DNA of 64,000 nucleotides from Sorex araneus (lineage: Eukaryota > Chordata > Mammalia > Eulipotyphla > Soricidae), in the NCBI RefSeq assembly GCF_027595985.1, contig NC_073308.1, positions 13,546,511-13,610,510 of the forward strand. The letters run 5' to 3'. The notes beneath the pieces were generated by a model. The model had not been told where the DNA came from, made no database searches, and was given only the letters and a program-made list of their open reading frames with translations. Shown here piece by piece: positions 20,985-33,164 of the stretch (positions are counted from its first letter, which is position 1; every line of letters starts with the position of its first letter). Both the position numbers and the translations under genes were made by a program.

Positions 20985-22259
20985 AAAAGGTCATGCAGGA
21001 GGTACTTAGGGGCTATTCCTCTATGCTCAGAGTGATCCCTGGGGTTGCTCAGGGACCCATATATGGGGATTTGAACCATGGTCTGCTGCTTGTGTCTTAC
21101 TCTGTACTATCTCTCCAGCTTCTGGCAGCGTCTTAAAGCTATTCAGTGTTCTCTTAGGTCAAACAGACCAACAAGTACTGAGCCTCTTAAGAAATGAAAC
21201 ATTGGAATAACACAGCAAAAATACTTATTACTCTTGGTAAAACTCACCATTCTTACTGTCTTAAGTTTCCCAAGATACAAAGTAAGGAAATACAAAAGAG
21301 CCAGGGAAAGAAGATTCAAATAGCAAAATATTAATGTCTTTCTATGTGGCTCAAGGGTGAAAAAGAGGACATGAATACGAGACACAGGAGCTGTAAAACC
21401 TATCACACTTTTCATCAGTTTATGCATAGCACTCATCATTTTATAATAGTTTCCTATACATTTCTCATTCAACACAACTTTAGTAATCTGTACTCCAGAC
21501 AGTGAAAGTAGGACACAGGGATAGAGACTGGTCCTCTCCGGAACTCACTAATATGATTTTCACAACCTTGTAGATATCTTATTCCCATTCATGGAAACTA
21601 AGGTCGAACTGTTGCTAATGGCACAGGCTCAGGATTATGGTATTTTCTGAGTATTCACATACTCACACATGCTCATCTTGGTAAGGCTTTACTGTATCCT
21701 CAAAGTAAAAAATGGGAATACTGACATTCACCTACTGGAGTGGGTTTTTTTTTTAAAAAAAAAAAAAACTGGGGTTCTTACGGTGATTATACAAGCACAT
21801 GCATGTTAAAGTGCTTATCTTAATGGTTAGCATCCATTCACTTTAGTCTTCGTTATTGAATGGTTCGCAAAAAAAGAAAAGACAATATACATTTATTTAC
21901 CCTTTTTTTCAATTGTCCTTCCCCCAAATGCCCCCTACGTCGTTTCTCTTTCATGAGCAAAACCTCCTAACAACCTGGAGGGACCGTTTATCCCAATCGC
22001 TCTTGCCTAATCTTCATTCTCCGGTCTGTTCTGTTCACACTTTTGGGGGGTAGGCGGGTCCCCTTAACAGTGCTCAAGGAGTGTAGGACGACTTGTTCCA
22101 TCTATCTCCTTGGCCCCTCACTCCATTTCTTCCCGGCCTATTCCTGTCCGCTATGCTCCCACCACCCTGCAGACTCTCCCTTTGGAGTATTGCGTGGCTA
22201 TGTACAAAAACTGTCCGACTCAATTTCTCCAGGAAAGTGGGAGTGAGTTACTTCCATCT
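20985..22259. other. Minus SINE then AT-rich unique DNA up to the CpG island
   Basis: A SINE lies at about 20985-21122 (-). The remainder is AT-rich with a poly(T)/poly(A) stretch at 21749-21769 and no recognised exon, although the expected minus-strand C6orf89 transcription unit should cross it. Confidence 0.55.
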
Positions 22260-23260
22260 ATTTACAGGTCTGTTAGGCGCGGGAGCTGAAAGGCAGAAGC
22301 CAGGAACTGCACAGCCAGCTCCTAGCAGGGGCGGGAACTGCGATTCGCACCCTTTCTCCCGCCCCTTCCGGTGGCTGCCCTCAGCATTGATCGCCAGGAC
22401 AAAACTCCAATCGGCGTGCCCCGTCGCTGGCTGTTCCCGCCTCCCACCGCTCAACAAGCCAATCACACCGTTGGCGCGGAAGTAGCCGCGCGGCGGGACC
22501 TCGAGGTAGCGCGCGGTTCCTCCGTCCTCGGCCAGGCGTCTCCTACCGCCACCCCCGCTTCCCGGCTCCGGAGGCGGGCCTCGCTCTCCCTGGTCCCAAG
22601 ACCCAGATCCCGGAGGCCGAAACCGGCGGGGACCGGAAGTGTGCGCGGCGGGGCGGGACCCCGGCGCCCGACGCCGGAAGTAGCGTTTGCTGAGAGACGG
22701 GACTCCTCAGGCTTCCCTATGGCGGCCATCCCCCCCGACTCCTGGCAGCCGCCCAACGTGTACCTGGAGACCAGGTAAGGGGAGTCGGCGCGGCAGGCCT
22801 GACGGCGGCCGCGCGCACGCGGCGACCCTCGCCGAGCAGAGCCCGCGGCCGGCCCCAGCAATGACCGTCGCGGCCCGCCATCGGGCTTCTGCCGCCCCGC
22901 CTGGCCCTGGGTTCCCGCGGTTCCGTCCAGACTGGGCCGGTGCTCTGTGCGCGATGAAGCCGGGCTCCGCACCGCGCGCCCGGGAGTCGCGTCCCCAGAC
23001 GTTCCCGCCTTCTTGTCGCGGCCGCGCCGGCGGTGCTTGGGTTCGCGCTGCTCAGCGCCCGGTGCTCGGGCCGCCCGCGGGTTGGGGCCAGCCCGGGGCA
23101 GGAAGCCGTGCGAGCCCGCCTCGCGGTGTGGCGGAGCCCTGCTCTGAGCCCTGGACTCACCGTTGACTTTCTTTGCTGTAAGAATAGACGCACAGTCCGC
23201 GTGGGCGCCCGTGGGAGGAGGAAGAGCCCCTCTCCCCGGCCTCGCGCCTTGCTCCGTGTA
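22260..23260. promoter_or_regulatory. CpG island, probable bidirectional PPIL1/C6orf89 promoter
   Basis: Dense CpG dinucleotides run from about 22260 past PPIL1 exon 1. CCAAT boxes lie at 22407-22411 and 22459-22463. ETS-type GGAAGT sites lie at 22476-22483, 22633-22640 and 22674-22681, the last only 38 bp before the ATG, and a GC box (gggcggg) is at about 22651. There is no TATA box. CCAAT plus repeated ETS sites without TATA is typical of bidirectional CpG promoters. In human the C6orf89 gene starts head-to-head here, so a minus-strand transcript leaving this island is expected, but I could not identify its first exon. Confidence 0.75.
22719..22774 (+). CDS. PPIL1: PPIL1 coding exon 1 (peptidyl-prolyl isomerase-like 1)
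   Basis: PPIL1 is a small cyclophilin that catalyses proline cis-trans isomerisation and works in the nucleus as a spliceosome component, where it binds SNW1/SKIP. This exon starts at the ATG inside the CpG island and encodes MAAIPPDSWQPPNVYLET plus two bases of a split Ser codon, ending at donor AG|GTAAGG. The start is chosen because the translation matches the known PPIL1 N terminus from the first Met. With exons 25964-26118, 44354-44422 and 44951-45171 the coding length is 56+155+69+221 = 501 nt, or 166 residues plus stop, which is the usual family length. All reading phases agree across the joins and no stop or frameshift is seen, so the gene looks functional. The GC-rich base composition is that of its promoter island. 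Confidence 0.97.
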
Positions 23261-25963
23261 CGTGGTACAGTGTCCCCTGTGTTCCCAGAAACGGAGGCCG
23301 GGGTCGCGCTGTGCGTCTTGCTGCGATGTTGCAGGCCGCTCCAGCCTGGGCACTGCTCGGCTTCCCGCCTGCCTTTCCCTCTGCAGAAGCACGTGTTCTC
23401 GCCTCTCTCCCCTCGCGTCTGAGTAAATTTCATTCAGTAAAAGCGATCTTGCTTCACTACAATAACAGCTTTTCCGTAGTATGGGTTATTTGGGGGTGTA
23501 GGGGGCGGGAATTTGGGCCACACCCAGCAGTGCTACAATCCTACTCCAGGCTCCGTGCTCAGGAATCAGTCCTGGGGGACCTTATGTGGTGCCAGGGATC
23601 AACCATGGTTGGCTGCATGCAAGGCAAGCGCCTTCGCCCCTGAAACTATTTCTCTGGCCTCCCCATAGTAAGATGTTTTATATATATTTTAGTCATTGTA
23701 AGATACAAATTTGCAAAGTTGTTCTTGATTGAATTGCATGTGTACTGTGTTGGGCCACCTTTCCCTTCACCAGTGACCACTTCCCTCCACCACTGTTCCC
23801 AATTCCAGGCTCCAGCGATAATACACCGGGAGGACATTTGCCTCGCATGCGGCCAACCAGCCATCTCATATGGCCCCTGAGCATGCTGGGTGTGACCCAA
23901 CCAAAAAGTCACTGTCGGGGCTGGAGCAATAGCACAGCGGGTAGGGCGTTTGCCTTGCACGTACGTGGCTGACCGGGTTTGATTCCCAGCATCCCATATG
24001 GTCCCCTGAGCACCGCCAGGAGGTAACCCCTGTGCATTGCCGGGTGTGACCCAAAAAGGAAAAAAAAAGTCACTATCACTGTCATCCCGTTGCTCATCAA
24101 TTGTTCCAGCGGGCACCAGTAACGTCTCTCATTGTGAGACTTATTGTTACTGTTTTTGGCATATCCAATATGCCATGGGTAGCTTGCCGGGCTCTCTGAG
24201 AGGGGCGGAGGAATCAAACACGGGTCGGTCATGTGAAAGGCCTACCGCTGTGCTATCACTCCAGACCAAAAAGTTAAAAAAAAAGAAAAGAAATACCCCA
24301 AAACAATGTCCCAGTTCCCCTCCAGACACTCCTTTTTTTTTTTTTTAAATCCTTTTAGACACTGTGGTTTGCAATACTGTTACTGAAACGGTGTTGGATA
24401 TATCACTTTACTTATTTCAGTATCCAGTTTTTGTTGTGATACAATAGTCCCTTCTCTGTTGTAACCACCCTACCCCCTTTGTGGCAAGTTTCCTACTAAG
24501 GACCAGTCTTCATAGTCTTTGTTATCTTTGTTTATTGTTTTGTTTTTCTTTTTCCTTTTTGGGTCACACCTCGGGATGCTCTGGGATTACTCCTGGCTGT
24601 GCTCAGAGGACAAAATGGGATGCAGGGATCAAACTCAGGTTGGCCACGTGCAAGGCCCAGCCCGATGTAGTATCACTTCAGCCCCTACTATTTTCTTTAC
24701 GTCTTGCAAAGTGAGATCATTCTGTGTCTGATACTCTCCATGACCATCCATGTATCAGCAAATTTCATGACTTCATTTTTTCCCCCAGCAGCTGTAGTAG
24801 TAGTCAGTTGTGTAGACTGATGTACCATAACTTCTTTATCTACTCCTCTACTCTTGAACACTTGGGTTGCTTTCCAGATTTTGGCTATTGTGAATAGTGC
24901 AGCAATGAACATTAGGCGTGCAAATGCCTTTTCTGCATTGTGTTTTGGGGTTGTTAGGGTATATCATTTCCTGTTCTTTTGTTTTGTTTTGGAGCCACCC
25001 CTGGTAATGCTCAGGGGTTACTCCTGACTCTGCACTGAGGAGTTTTTCTGGCGGTGCTCAAGGGGCATATTAGGATGCTGGAGATTGAACCCAGCTTGGC
25101 CATGTGCACGGCTCCCTACCCACTCACTGTATACTCCAGCCCCATCATCCCTTAAAAAAATTTTTGTATGAAACTTTATTTAAACACTGTGATTTACAAA
25201 GTTGTTCACAATACAGTTGTTCCAGGTATTCAGTGTTCCAGCACTAGTACTCCTATCGTCAGTGTCTTTAGTTTCCCACTCCCTTTCCCCACCCCTTAGC
25301 ACAGAGGGAGGGATGCTTGCCTTGCAAATGGTTGATCCAGATTTGATTCTCGTACACCATGAGGTTCTCTAAGTCTGCCAGGAGTGATCCCTGAGCACAG
25401 AGCCAAGAAAGAGCCCCTACCAAAGCCAGGTGTGGCCCAGAACCGAAAGATAACTAACACTTTTGGAGGGGTGCATTTATATCTCAAAGGAGGTGCTTGG
25501 GGGATCACGCAAGGCCACCATTATGCAAAGTGTACACTCAATTCTTTGAGCTTGGTCCGTGACCCCCCAAATGCAAACATTGTTAAAAAAGCAAAAAAAA
25601 ACAGACATAGGGCTGGAGAGATAGTACAGCTGGTAGGGTGCTTGCTTTACGTGCAGTCTACCCAGGTTCGATCCCTGGCGTCCCATGTAGTTCCTCGAGC
25701 CCCACCAAGAGTAATTCTTGAGCACAGAGCCAGGAGTAACCCCTGAGCGTGCTGAGTTTGGCCCAAAATAAAAATAACAACAACACAACAACGAAAAACC
25801 CAAAGCCCCGGCTTGTTTTTTTCTCAGAGGATGTACCGGTATTTGCTACTTGCATTATCTTGCTTTCCTCTTATGTTTATCATAATTTTATGGCCGCTTG
25901 AGCAGTTCTGTAGGCTCCTGTCTGTGTCTGGTGCTTGACTGGTGCTCCTGTCCTCTCCTGCAG
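22775..25963 (+). other. PPIL1: PPIL1 intron 1
   Basis: A 3.2-kb intron whose first 500 bp are still CpG-island sequence. Beyond that it is mostly repeats: SINEs at about 23488-23661 (-), 23807-23911 (+, internally deleted), 23918-24063 (+), 24075-24268 (long-body type, -), 24546-24683 (-), 24985-25143 (-), 25295-25449 (+) and 25609-25790 (+), and an L1 fragment at 24690-24965. No other exon is seen. Confidence 0.85.
24690..24965 (-). mobile_element. LINE-1 ORF2 3'-end fragment
   Basis: On the + strand the text ggctattgtgaatagtgc and its neighbours is the reverse complement of a well-known conserved stretch near the end of mammalian L1 ORF2. The fragment is 5' truncated, diverged and has no long ORF. 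It lies inside PPIL1 intron 1 between two SINEs. Recognition is from memory of the L1 consensus. Confidence 0.75.
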
Positions 25964-26118
25964 CATGGGGATCGTTGTGCTGGAGCTGTACTGGAAACAT
26001 GCGCCAAAGACCTGCAAGAACTTCGCAGAGTTGGCTCGCCGGGGTTACTACAATGGCACCAAATTTCACCGAATCATCAAAGACTTCATGATCCAAGGAG
26101 GTGACCCAACAGGGACAG
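25964..26118 (+). CDS. PPIL1: PPIL1 coding exon 2 (cyclophilin core, catalytic region)
   Basis: The acceptor is a pyrimidine-rich run ending CTCCTGCAG and the donor is ACAG|GTACAG. The first base completes the Ser codon split from exon 1. The exon encodes the start of the cyclophilin beta barrel ([18 protein letters not shown]) and the family signature [14 protein letters not shown], in which the Arg of FHR is the catalytic residue of cyclophilins and the Gln of QGGD lines the active site. The exon ends within the Gly codon of GDPTGTG. The sequence is close to the human protein; I see only conservative changes such as Val for Ile in GIVVLEL. Confidence 0.97.
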
Positions 26119-26652
26119 GTACAGTTAAACTAACATTCACGTCTGACCTCTGATGAGGTAACAGCAGGGCGTAAGGTGACCAGAACTCTCATCCATAAAC
26201 AAGAGACTGGTTTCCTCCATTCTGAGACCCTGTTTCAGAATGTTGGCCCGTTGGGGTGAGGGAGATCACTCACATGGCTAGTGAGCATGCTTTGCCTGTG
26301 GAAGGCCAAGCTTCCATTCTTGACACGGCATGGTCCCCTAGCACCACACTGAGAGTAGCTCCTTGAACGCTGCTGGGTGTGATGCTCAAAAAACAAAAAC
26401 AAATGGTCTTGACCTTTCTTTTTCTTTTCTTTTGGTGATTGGGCCACACCTGCCGATGTTCAGGGGCTACTCCTAGCTCTGCACTCGGAAATCACTCCTG
26501 GAAGTGCTTGGGAAGTCACTCCTGGAAGTGCTTGGAGACCATCTGGGATGAGAGGGATTGAACCCAGTTGGTCATGTGCAAGACAAATGCCCTGCCCACT
26601 GTTCTATTGTTCTGACCCTGTCCTGCCCTTTCTAGTACATAACCTTCTCCCT

Positions 26653-26844
26653 AATTTTTTTTTTTTTTTTTTTTTTTTTTGCTTTTTGGGTCACACCCGG
26701 CGATGCACAGGGGTCACTCCTGGCTCATGCACTCAGGAATCACCCCTGGCGGTGCTCAGGGGACCACACGGGTGCTGGGATTCGAACCTGGGTCGGCCGC
26801 ATGCAAGGCAAACGCCCTACTCTCTGTGCTATCGCTCCAGCCCC
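26653..26844 (-). mobile_element. tRNA-derived SINE with long poly(T)
   Basis: Young-looking minus copy with an uninterrupted T run of about 26 and flanks CCCTAATTTTT on both sides. Confidence 0.9.
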
Positions 26845-27800
26845 CCTAATTTTTCATATGTGGAATTGACTTCTTATTTTGGGGTCCTCTCTGGCTATTT
26901 AGGGAGTTGTGGGCTTTACTTGCTGTACTTGGCCCAGCTATGGGTCCAAATACAATGCTTGGGTCCTTGGAGGTTGACTCATAGACTTTCAATAGAGATT
27001 CTCATAACTTCTCTGTATTACATACTGAGAGCAACTCGTGTTTTTCTGAACTACAGTGCCTCGGATAGTCTGATGATTAGAAGTAAAGACGTCACTGTTA
27101 ATGGTTTTTGTTTTTTGTTTTTTTTTTTTTTTAAAGGAAATGCTTTTGTCAGTTATTCTTTTAAACTCTGGTGATAAAGCTGTGATTAAAGATAATAATG
27201 TTTTGCTGTAATTAAAGCAGGAAAAGGATATGGGGGTATGATCGTAGAAAGGTTAGAAAGGTCAGAAAAGTCCACACTGATGCTATTGGGGTGAGTTTAT
27301 AATGAAATTCAGCTGTGGAGCTTAGGACTGACTGTTGGGAAGAGCAAGCCCAAGGCCCGATCAAAGGTCATGTATGACCTGTAGGGCATGGTGGAGACTT
27401 TGGGTTTGCTTCTGAATAAGACAGAACCCTTAGATAGTTTCAAACAAAGGACTGGTGTGAGCTGACTTGTGCTTTATTATTAATTTTTTTGTTTTGGGGC
27501 TATTCCCGATTCTACTCAGGGATCACTCCTGGTGATGCTTGGGGGACCATATTCATTGCTGGGGATTGAACCTTGGCTTGTCACACGAAGGCAAGTGCCT
27601 TACCCAGTGTACTATCTCCCCGGCTCCCTGACCTGTCCTTGAAAAGGTCACTGTGGCTGCTGTTTATGGAATAGATGTGGGGTTAAGATTGTGAGTGGGG
27701 GCTGGAGAGATGGCGACTCGAAGGGCTGGAGCTGCATGATTGCATATGTGCAAGAGCCAGCACCAACCCCTAAAAAATGAGAGCAAAGAACAAGTTAGAG

Positions 27801-27974
27801 GGGCTGGAGTGATAGCACAGTGGGTAGGGCTTTTGCCTTGCACGCGGCCGACCCGGGTTCAAATCCCAGCATCCCATATGGTCCCCTGAGCACCGCCAGG
27901 AGTAATTCCTGAGTGCAGAGCCAGGAGTAACCCCTGTGCATCGCCAGGTATGACCCAAAAACCAAAAAAAAAAA
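27801..27974 (+). mobile_element. tRNA-derived SINE with target duplication
   Basis: Plus copy flanked by AACAAGTTAGAG at 27789-27800 and 27975-27986. A second, truncated SINE lies just upstream (27694-27790). Confidence 0.92.
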
Positions 27975-30159
27975 AACAAGTTAGAGGACTTGTCATCTAG
28001 TCTAGAAGTATGTTGTTGAACTAGGCTGATAGTGGAGAAAGTGATGAAAAGTGACTGGATTCAGGTTATGTTTATTTATTTTGGCGGCCAAACTTTGCAG
28101 TGTTACTCCTGGCTCTATGCTCAGGGATCACTCTAGATGAAGGTTCAGAGACAATATGTGTTGCCAGGGATCAAAACCAGGTAAGCTCCTTACCCACTGT
28201 ATTACCTCTTAGGCCCGAGGTTATGTTTTTGTTTTTTAATTATTTTTGTTTTTGTTTTGGGGTCATGCCCATTGGTGTTGAGTGCTTCCTCCTGGTTCTG
28301 CACTCAGGAATCACTTCTTGCAATGCTTGGGGGACCATATGGGATGCCGGGGATCGAATCTGGGTCTTACATGCAAGGCAAGTAAGTACCCTACCTGCTG
28401 TACTCGCTCTCTGGGCCTCATAGTTATTGATATTTGGATCTCATGTTTTCAGGGTGGTTGGGATATTTAGCTATACCACTCCTTTACTCCACCAATGTAC
28501 ATGTATCTCCTTGACCCCTGCTCCCTATTGCCTCCTGTCCAATTCTTGCTCCCTCCTTGATTTCTTTCCTTCTCTATCCTTCACCCTATACTCTGGGGCC
28601 GAGGGTCATTTAGGCAAGATGGGATTGGGGCCATAAGCATGTGAGTAAGATGGTCAAGGTAGACTGGGGGGGGGGCTTCTGGTGGTGGGGGGTGTTGTTT
28701 GTGCCACACCCAGCAATACTCAGGGATCACTCCTGGCAAGCTCTGGGGACCATATGTGATGCCAGTCACGCAAAGCAAGTACTGTCATTCCGGTCCTGAC
28801 ATCAAGATTTTTAACATGATTTTAGTGAAATGGGAAAGGCTGAGATAATAGTCCTGGGGGAGGGGGAAATCAAGGATTAGATTTCAAGTCACATTATGTT
28901 TGAAATTTTTGTCAGATCTTTCATGAGTCTGGAGTTCAAGGAAAGGTTTGGAATTAAAGATGTGAATTTCGGAGTTGTTATTATTTAGATGGGCTTAATG
29001 ACAGGCCTTGACACAAATTGCTTCTCAGTCTTAATTTTCCCTCTGCTAATTCCCACTCCTGCTCTTTTGTCTTTAAATAAACTGTTCTTTTGTCTTTAAA
29101 CTGTTTTCTGTCTTTTTCTTTTTCTTTTCAGGGCTGAGGGAAGTTTCGGTCTTTGGACCACACCTGGTAATGCTCGGGGCTTACTGCTGGCTCTGCACTC
29201 AGGAATCACTACAGCCCATGCGTGGGGGCAGTGTGAAGGACTGAGAATTGAACTGGGGTTTGATGAATGCTAGGCAAGTGTCTTACCCTTTATGACCAAT
29301 GTATTCCTTTTTTGTTGTTTTTGTTATACGAACACAGAAATAAAGGCAAGGGGCTAGAGATAGTACAGGGGTAATGTGCTTGCCTTGCATATGCCCAACC
29401 CTGATTTGATCCCCAGCAATGCCAGGAGTGATCCCTGAGCACAGAGCCAGGAGTAAGCCTTGAGCACAACTAGTTATGGCCCAAAACCAAAGAAAAAAAG
29501 TTTAAAATATATAGGCAAGTAGAAAATGACCATTTCTCATAAGCATACCTCCTAAAGATTCCTAACTGCTGTTGGCCAGAGGTTGGGTCAGAGTGATAGT
29601 ACCACAGGTAGGTGCTATTCATATATATGTACTTTTTTTTTTGGAAGGGCTGTAGGCAGTGCACACCCAGGGCTGCTTAAGACTTACTCTTGGCTCTGCG
29701 CTCAGGGACTCTCTTGGTGGACTCTGGGGACCAATGGAATGCTGGGGGTTGAGTCCAGGTCAGCTGCCTGATGGCAGGCACCCTACCCGTTGTACTGTCG
29801 CTCCAGCCTCATTTTTATCTTGCTGCCCACAACCCTCCCCTTAATTTTTATGGTTTTGGTTTTCCTTCTCACAGCCACTCTTCATTCTTCCCTTGTGACT
29901 CCCTCTGCTGTGGTGAGGAGGATGCTCAGCACCAGCCTTCTTGATTCACAAGTGCTGATGGGCAGAATTTCCTCTTGAATGTTAGCTACCACGAGGATGT
30001 CATATTTTAAAATTCAGTCATAGGGACTAGAGAGATAGTACAGCAGGTTAGACATTTGCCTTGTACACAGCCCACCTGGGTTTGAACCCCAGCACCCTGC
30101 GCCCCATGCCCCGCCAGGAGTGATTCCTGAGCACTGCCTAATGTGGCCCTAAAATAAAG

Positions 30160-30409
30160 CACTGCACTGTAGCATTGTTGTCCCGTTGCTCATCGATTTG
30201 CTCCAGCAGGCACCAGTGATGTCTCCATTGTGAGACTTGTTACTGTTTTTGGCATATCGAATACCCCACGGGTAGCTTACCAGGCTCTGCCGGGCCGGCG
30301 AGATACTCTCCGTAGCTTGCCAGGGTCTCCAAGAGGGACAGAGGAATCAAACCCAGGTCAGCCGTGTGCAAGGCAGACACCCTACCCGCTGTGCTATCGC
30401 TCCAGCCCT
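30160..30409 (-). mobile_element. Long-body SINE
   Basis: Best-preserved copy of the long-body type: on the - strand, tRNA-like head with B box ggtttgattcc, then a 170-bp body, ending at agcactgcactgtagcattg on the + strand. Confidence 0.88.
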
Positions 30410-33115
30410 GAGCATTGAGCATTGATTCCTGAGCACTGCCGAATGTGGCCCTAAAATAAAACAAATAAAAAATATTAAGTCAAGGTTGAAAATTCCTACC
30501 CATTGGCTTCATATATGGAAAAATTCATGACTAGGTATTCTACTCTTAGGCCACACTCGTTCCTTGGATCTTTCAAAATCATTCTGGTTTGTTGCCTTGT
30601 GGTTTTGAGTTTGACTTTGGAGAATATTGAGGCCAAATTGATTTCTTTTTTATTTCAGGGAAAAATTATATAAAATTAAGTCATAGAGGGCCCCAGAGAG
30701 AGTATACTAGAAGGTGGGACACTTACCTTGTATGTGGCCAACCCAGGTTTGATCCCTGAATCCTATATGGTCCCCTGAATACCACCAGGAGTGTGATTCC
30801 TGAGCTCAGAGCCTTGAATAAGGCCTCAGGTGTGGCCCAAAACCAAAACTGAAAATTTTTGTCTAGGGCGCCCGAGAGATAGCTTGACTTGGATGTGGCT
30901 GACCTGGATTTTATCCCTGTACCCCATATAGTTCCTCAGGCCCCAAATAGGGGCCTGCCAGGCAGTGCACAGGCAGCCTGTAGGCCACTCCCAGCCAGCT
31001 GTGCATGCCTGATGTTCATTGTTCTGGCCTGTGTTGCTGGCTCCCATCAGGGCCTCTCCTGTAGGGCTTGGGGACTCAGGCCACATCTGGTAGATGTGGT
31101 AGTGTTAGACCTGGTAGTGTTCAGGGTCATGAGGTGTTAGGGATTGAACTATGGGGCCTGGAGCATGCATGCTTGAATCCAGCTCTTTGAGCTGTCTCTT
31201 ACAGTCCTCAGGGAAAATGTTTCATTTTGGGGGGACATTGGGCTACACTTGGCAGTGCTCAGGAATCACTCCTTGCAGTGTTGGGGACCCTGTAGGCAGG
31301 GGTCATCCACCTGCAAGGCAAGTGTTTTAACAATCCTGTTCTCTCAGACCCCTCAGGGAAAATATTTTATTTGAATTTTTGAATATTTTCTGTTACGGGT
31401 TTTCTATTTCAGGAAATGAGTTATTCTTTGTTTCATCACCTTTGCCTTTCATATCTAGCACATTTATTTTGAGTCTGTGAAGTACTTTTCCATTTTTTTT
31501 CTACACTGAAATAGTCTGACTATACTCTGCCTTTTTCAATTTTTAGTCATGTCTCTACTGTAATTTATTAACAGTATATTGATAATATTTGGTTTACAGT
31601 GTTTCTGTAGTTCTGCATTCTTTTCACCTTGTTCTGTTGAGATACTGTTTCTAAGCTCTTGTTTTATTGGATTCTTATTTCTATTTACCTATAGACAGCC
31701 ATGAAGAGGTTCTTTGTTGGATTATGGCTTTTCCCGGACTGGGTTGTTTGTTTTTATGATATCAGGAATAGAACCCAGGACTTCATGCACACATGGTCAG
31801 TGCTCAGTTGCTGAGCTGTATCCCTGGCTTTCATTCTGAAGTGTTTCATGGATTGAGAGCCACACTGGGCAGTGTTCAGGGGACACTAGTGGCACAGTGT
31901 GTGGGGATCTCCCCTGGCCTTGAGTAGGGGACTTTGTGGTGTCAGGAATTAATCAAGTCTCGGTCTCCATCATGTAAAATACATGCTTCAGGATTTTGTG
32001 CTACATTCCAGGTCCCCAGATGAAGGTTTAAGATCTTTATCCTCCAACCTTTCTTTTCTTTCCTTCGTTTGTTGTGGTATATTTTCAGTGTATGTCACTT
32101 CTGATAGGATGAAAGAAAGGGGTGTGAGATGAGCTAAATGTAGTAAATCAGGTAAAACCCAGCAAGGCTCATGTCTTCGGATTCTGCTTGGTACCCTCTA
32201 TCTGGGGGGTATTGGTGTTCTTTCTCCAGGCACAGCGAGGACACCTCTCACATGAGGGTCTGTGATTGCTTCAGGAGAAAGCCAGAAAGTCCTTTCTTCC
32301 CTACCGTTTCTCAGTATACCTTAACTATGAAATACTGTGTCAGGGTACCATATTTTTGGGTCACGTATTCTGAACCCTTTCGTGGCCTGTTTGCCTCCTC
32401 ACCTCCCCCCCCCCCCCCCAGTGGCTGGTGCTTGATGGTCTGTCCCACCACACGCCTAAGCCATGTACTCTAGCCTCTCTCCTTCACCTCCCCTCACCCT
32501 TTTTTGTCTTGGGGCTAAATCTGTTTGTGCTCAGAGCCTTTTCTTGACTCAGCCCTCAGGGATCACTCCTAGTGGGGTGCCAGGGATTGAGCCTGGTTTG
32601 GGCACAGGCAAGTGTCCTACACACTGGACTCTCTCCAGTCCTTGATTGCCTATTTTCAGAATTTGGGACATTACTTTGTTTTCTTTTTCTTATTGGTTTA
32701 TGCTGGTGAACTTCGTTCTCATTTGTTCTGTTTTGTTTTGTGACCACACCTTGCTATGCTCAGGGCTTACTCCTGGCTCTTAGTTTAGGGATCTTAGCTC
32801 CTGGTGTGGCTGGGGGACCGTGTGTGGTGTCAGAGATTAAACCTGGGCCAGTTGCTTGAAAGGCAAGTGCCTTACCTGCTATGTTTAATTCTGGCCTACT
32901 GGTGAATTTTGTATATTAGGTGGGTGGTGGAATGGGGGAGATTGGAGGCACCTATGGTAGTGCTCAGGGGCCACACTCCTGGCTCTATACTTATAGGCCA
33001 CACCTGGCAGTGCTTGCAGGGTTGGTTTTATTCAGTGCCAGGATTTGAATCAAGGCCACAGCTTTAGCAGTATACTAGGCAAGCACCTTGACCTTTGTAC
33101 TATCTCTCTGGCCCC

Positions 33116-33118
<3 letters not shown>

Positions 33119-33162
<44 letters not shown>
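33119..33162 (+). repeat. (GT)n microsatellite
   Basis: About 22 uninterrupted GT units in PPIL1 intron 2. A shorter GT run lies at 46208-46232. Confidence 0.98.

Positions 33163-33164
<2 letters not shown>

Noticed and set aside
22463-23392. 309-codon ORF on the - strand over the PPIL1 promoter
   Set aside because: It follows CpG-island composition, overlaps PPIL1 exon 1 on the opposite strand and has no domain. It is not C6orf89 protein sequence as I recall it.
27801-27974. tRNA gene candidates (A and B boxes)
   Set aside because: The boxes belong to SINE heads; no clover-leaf with intact anticodon and acceptor stems is present.
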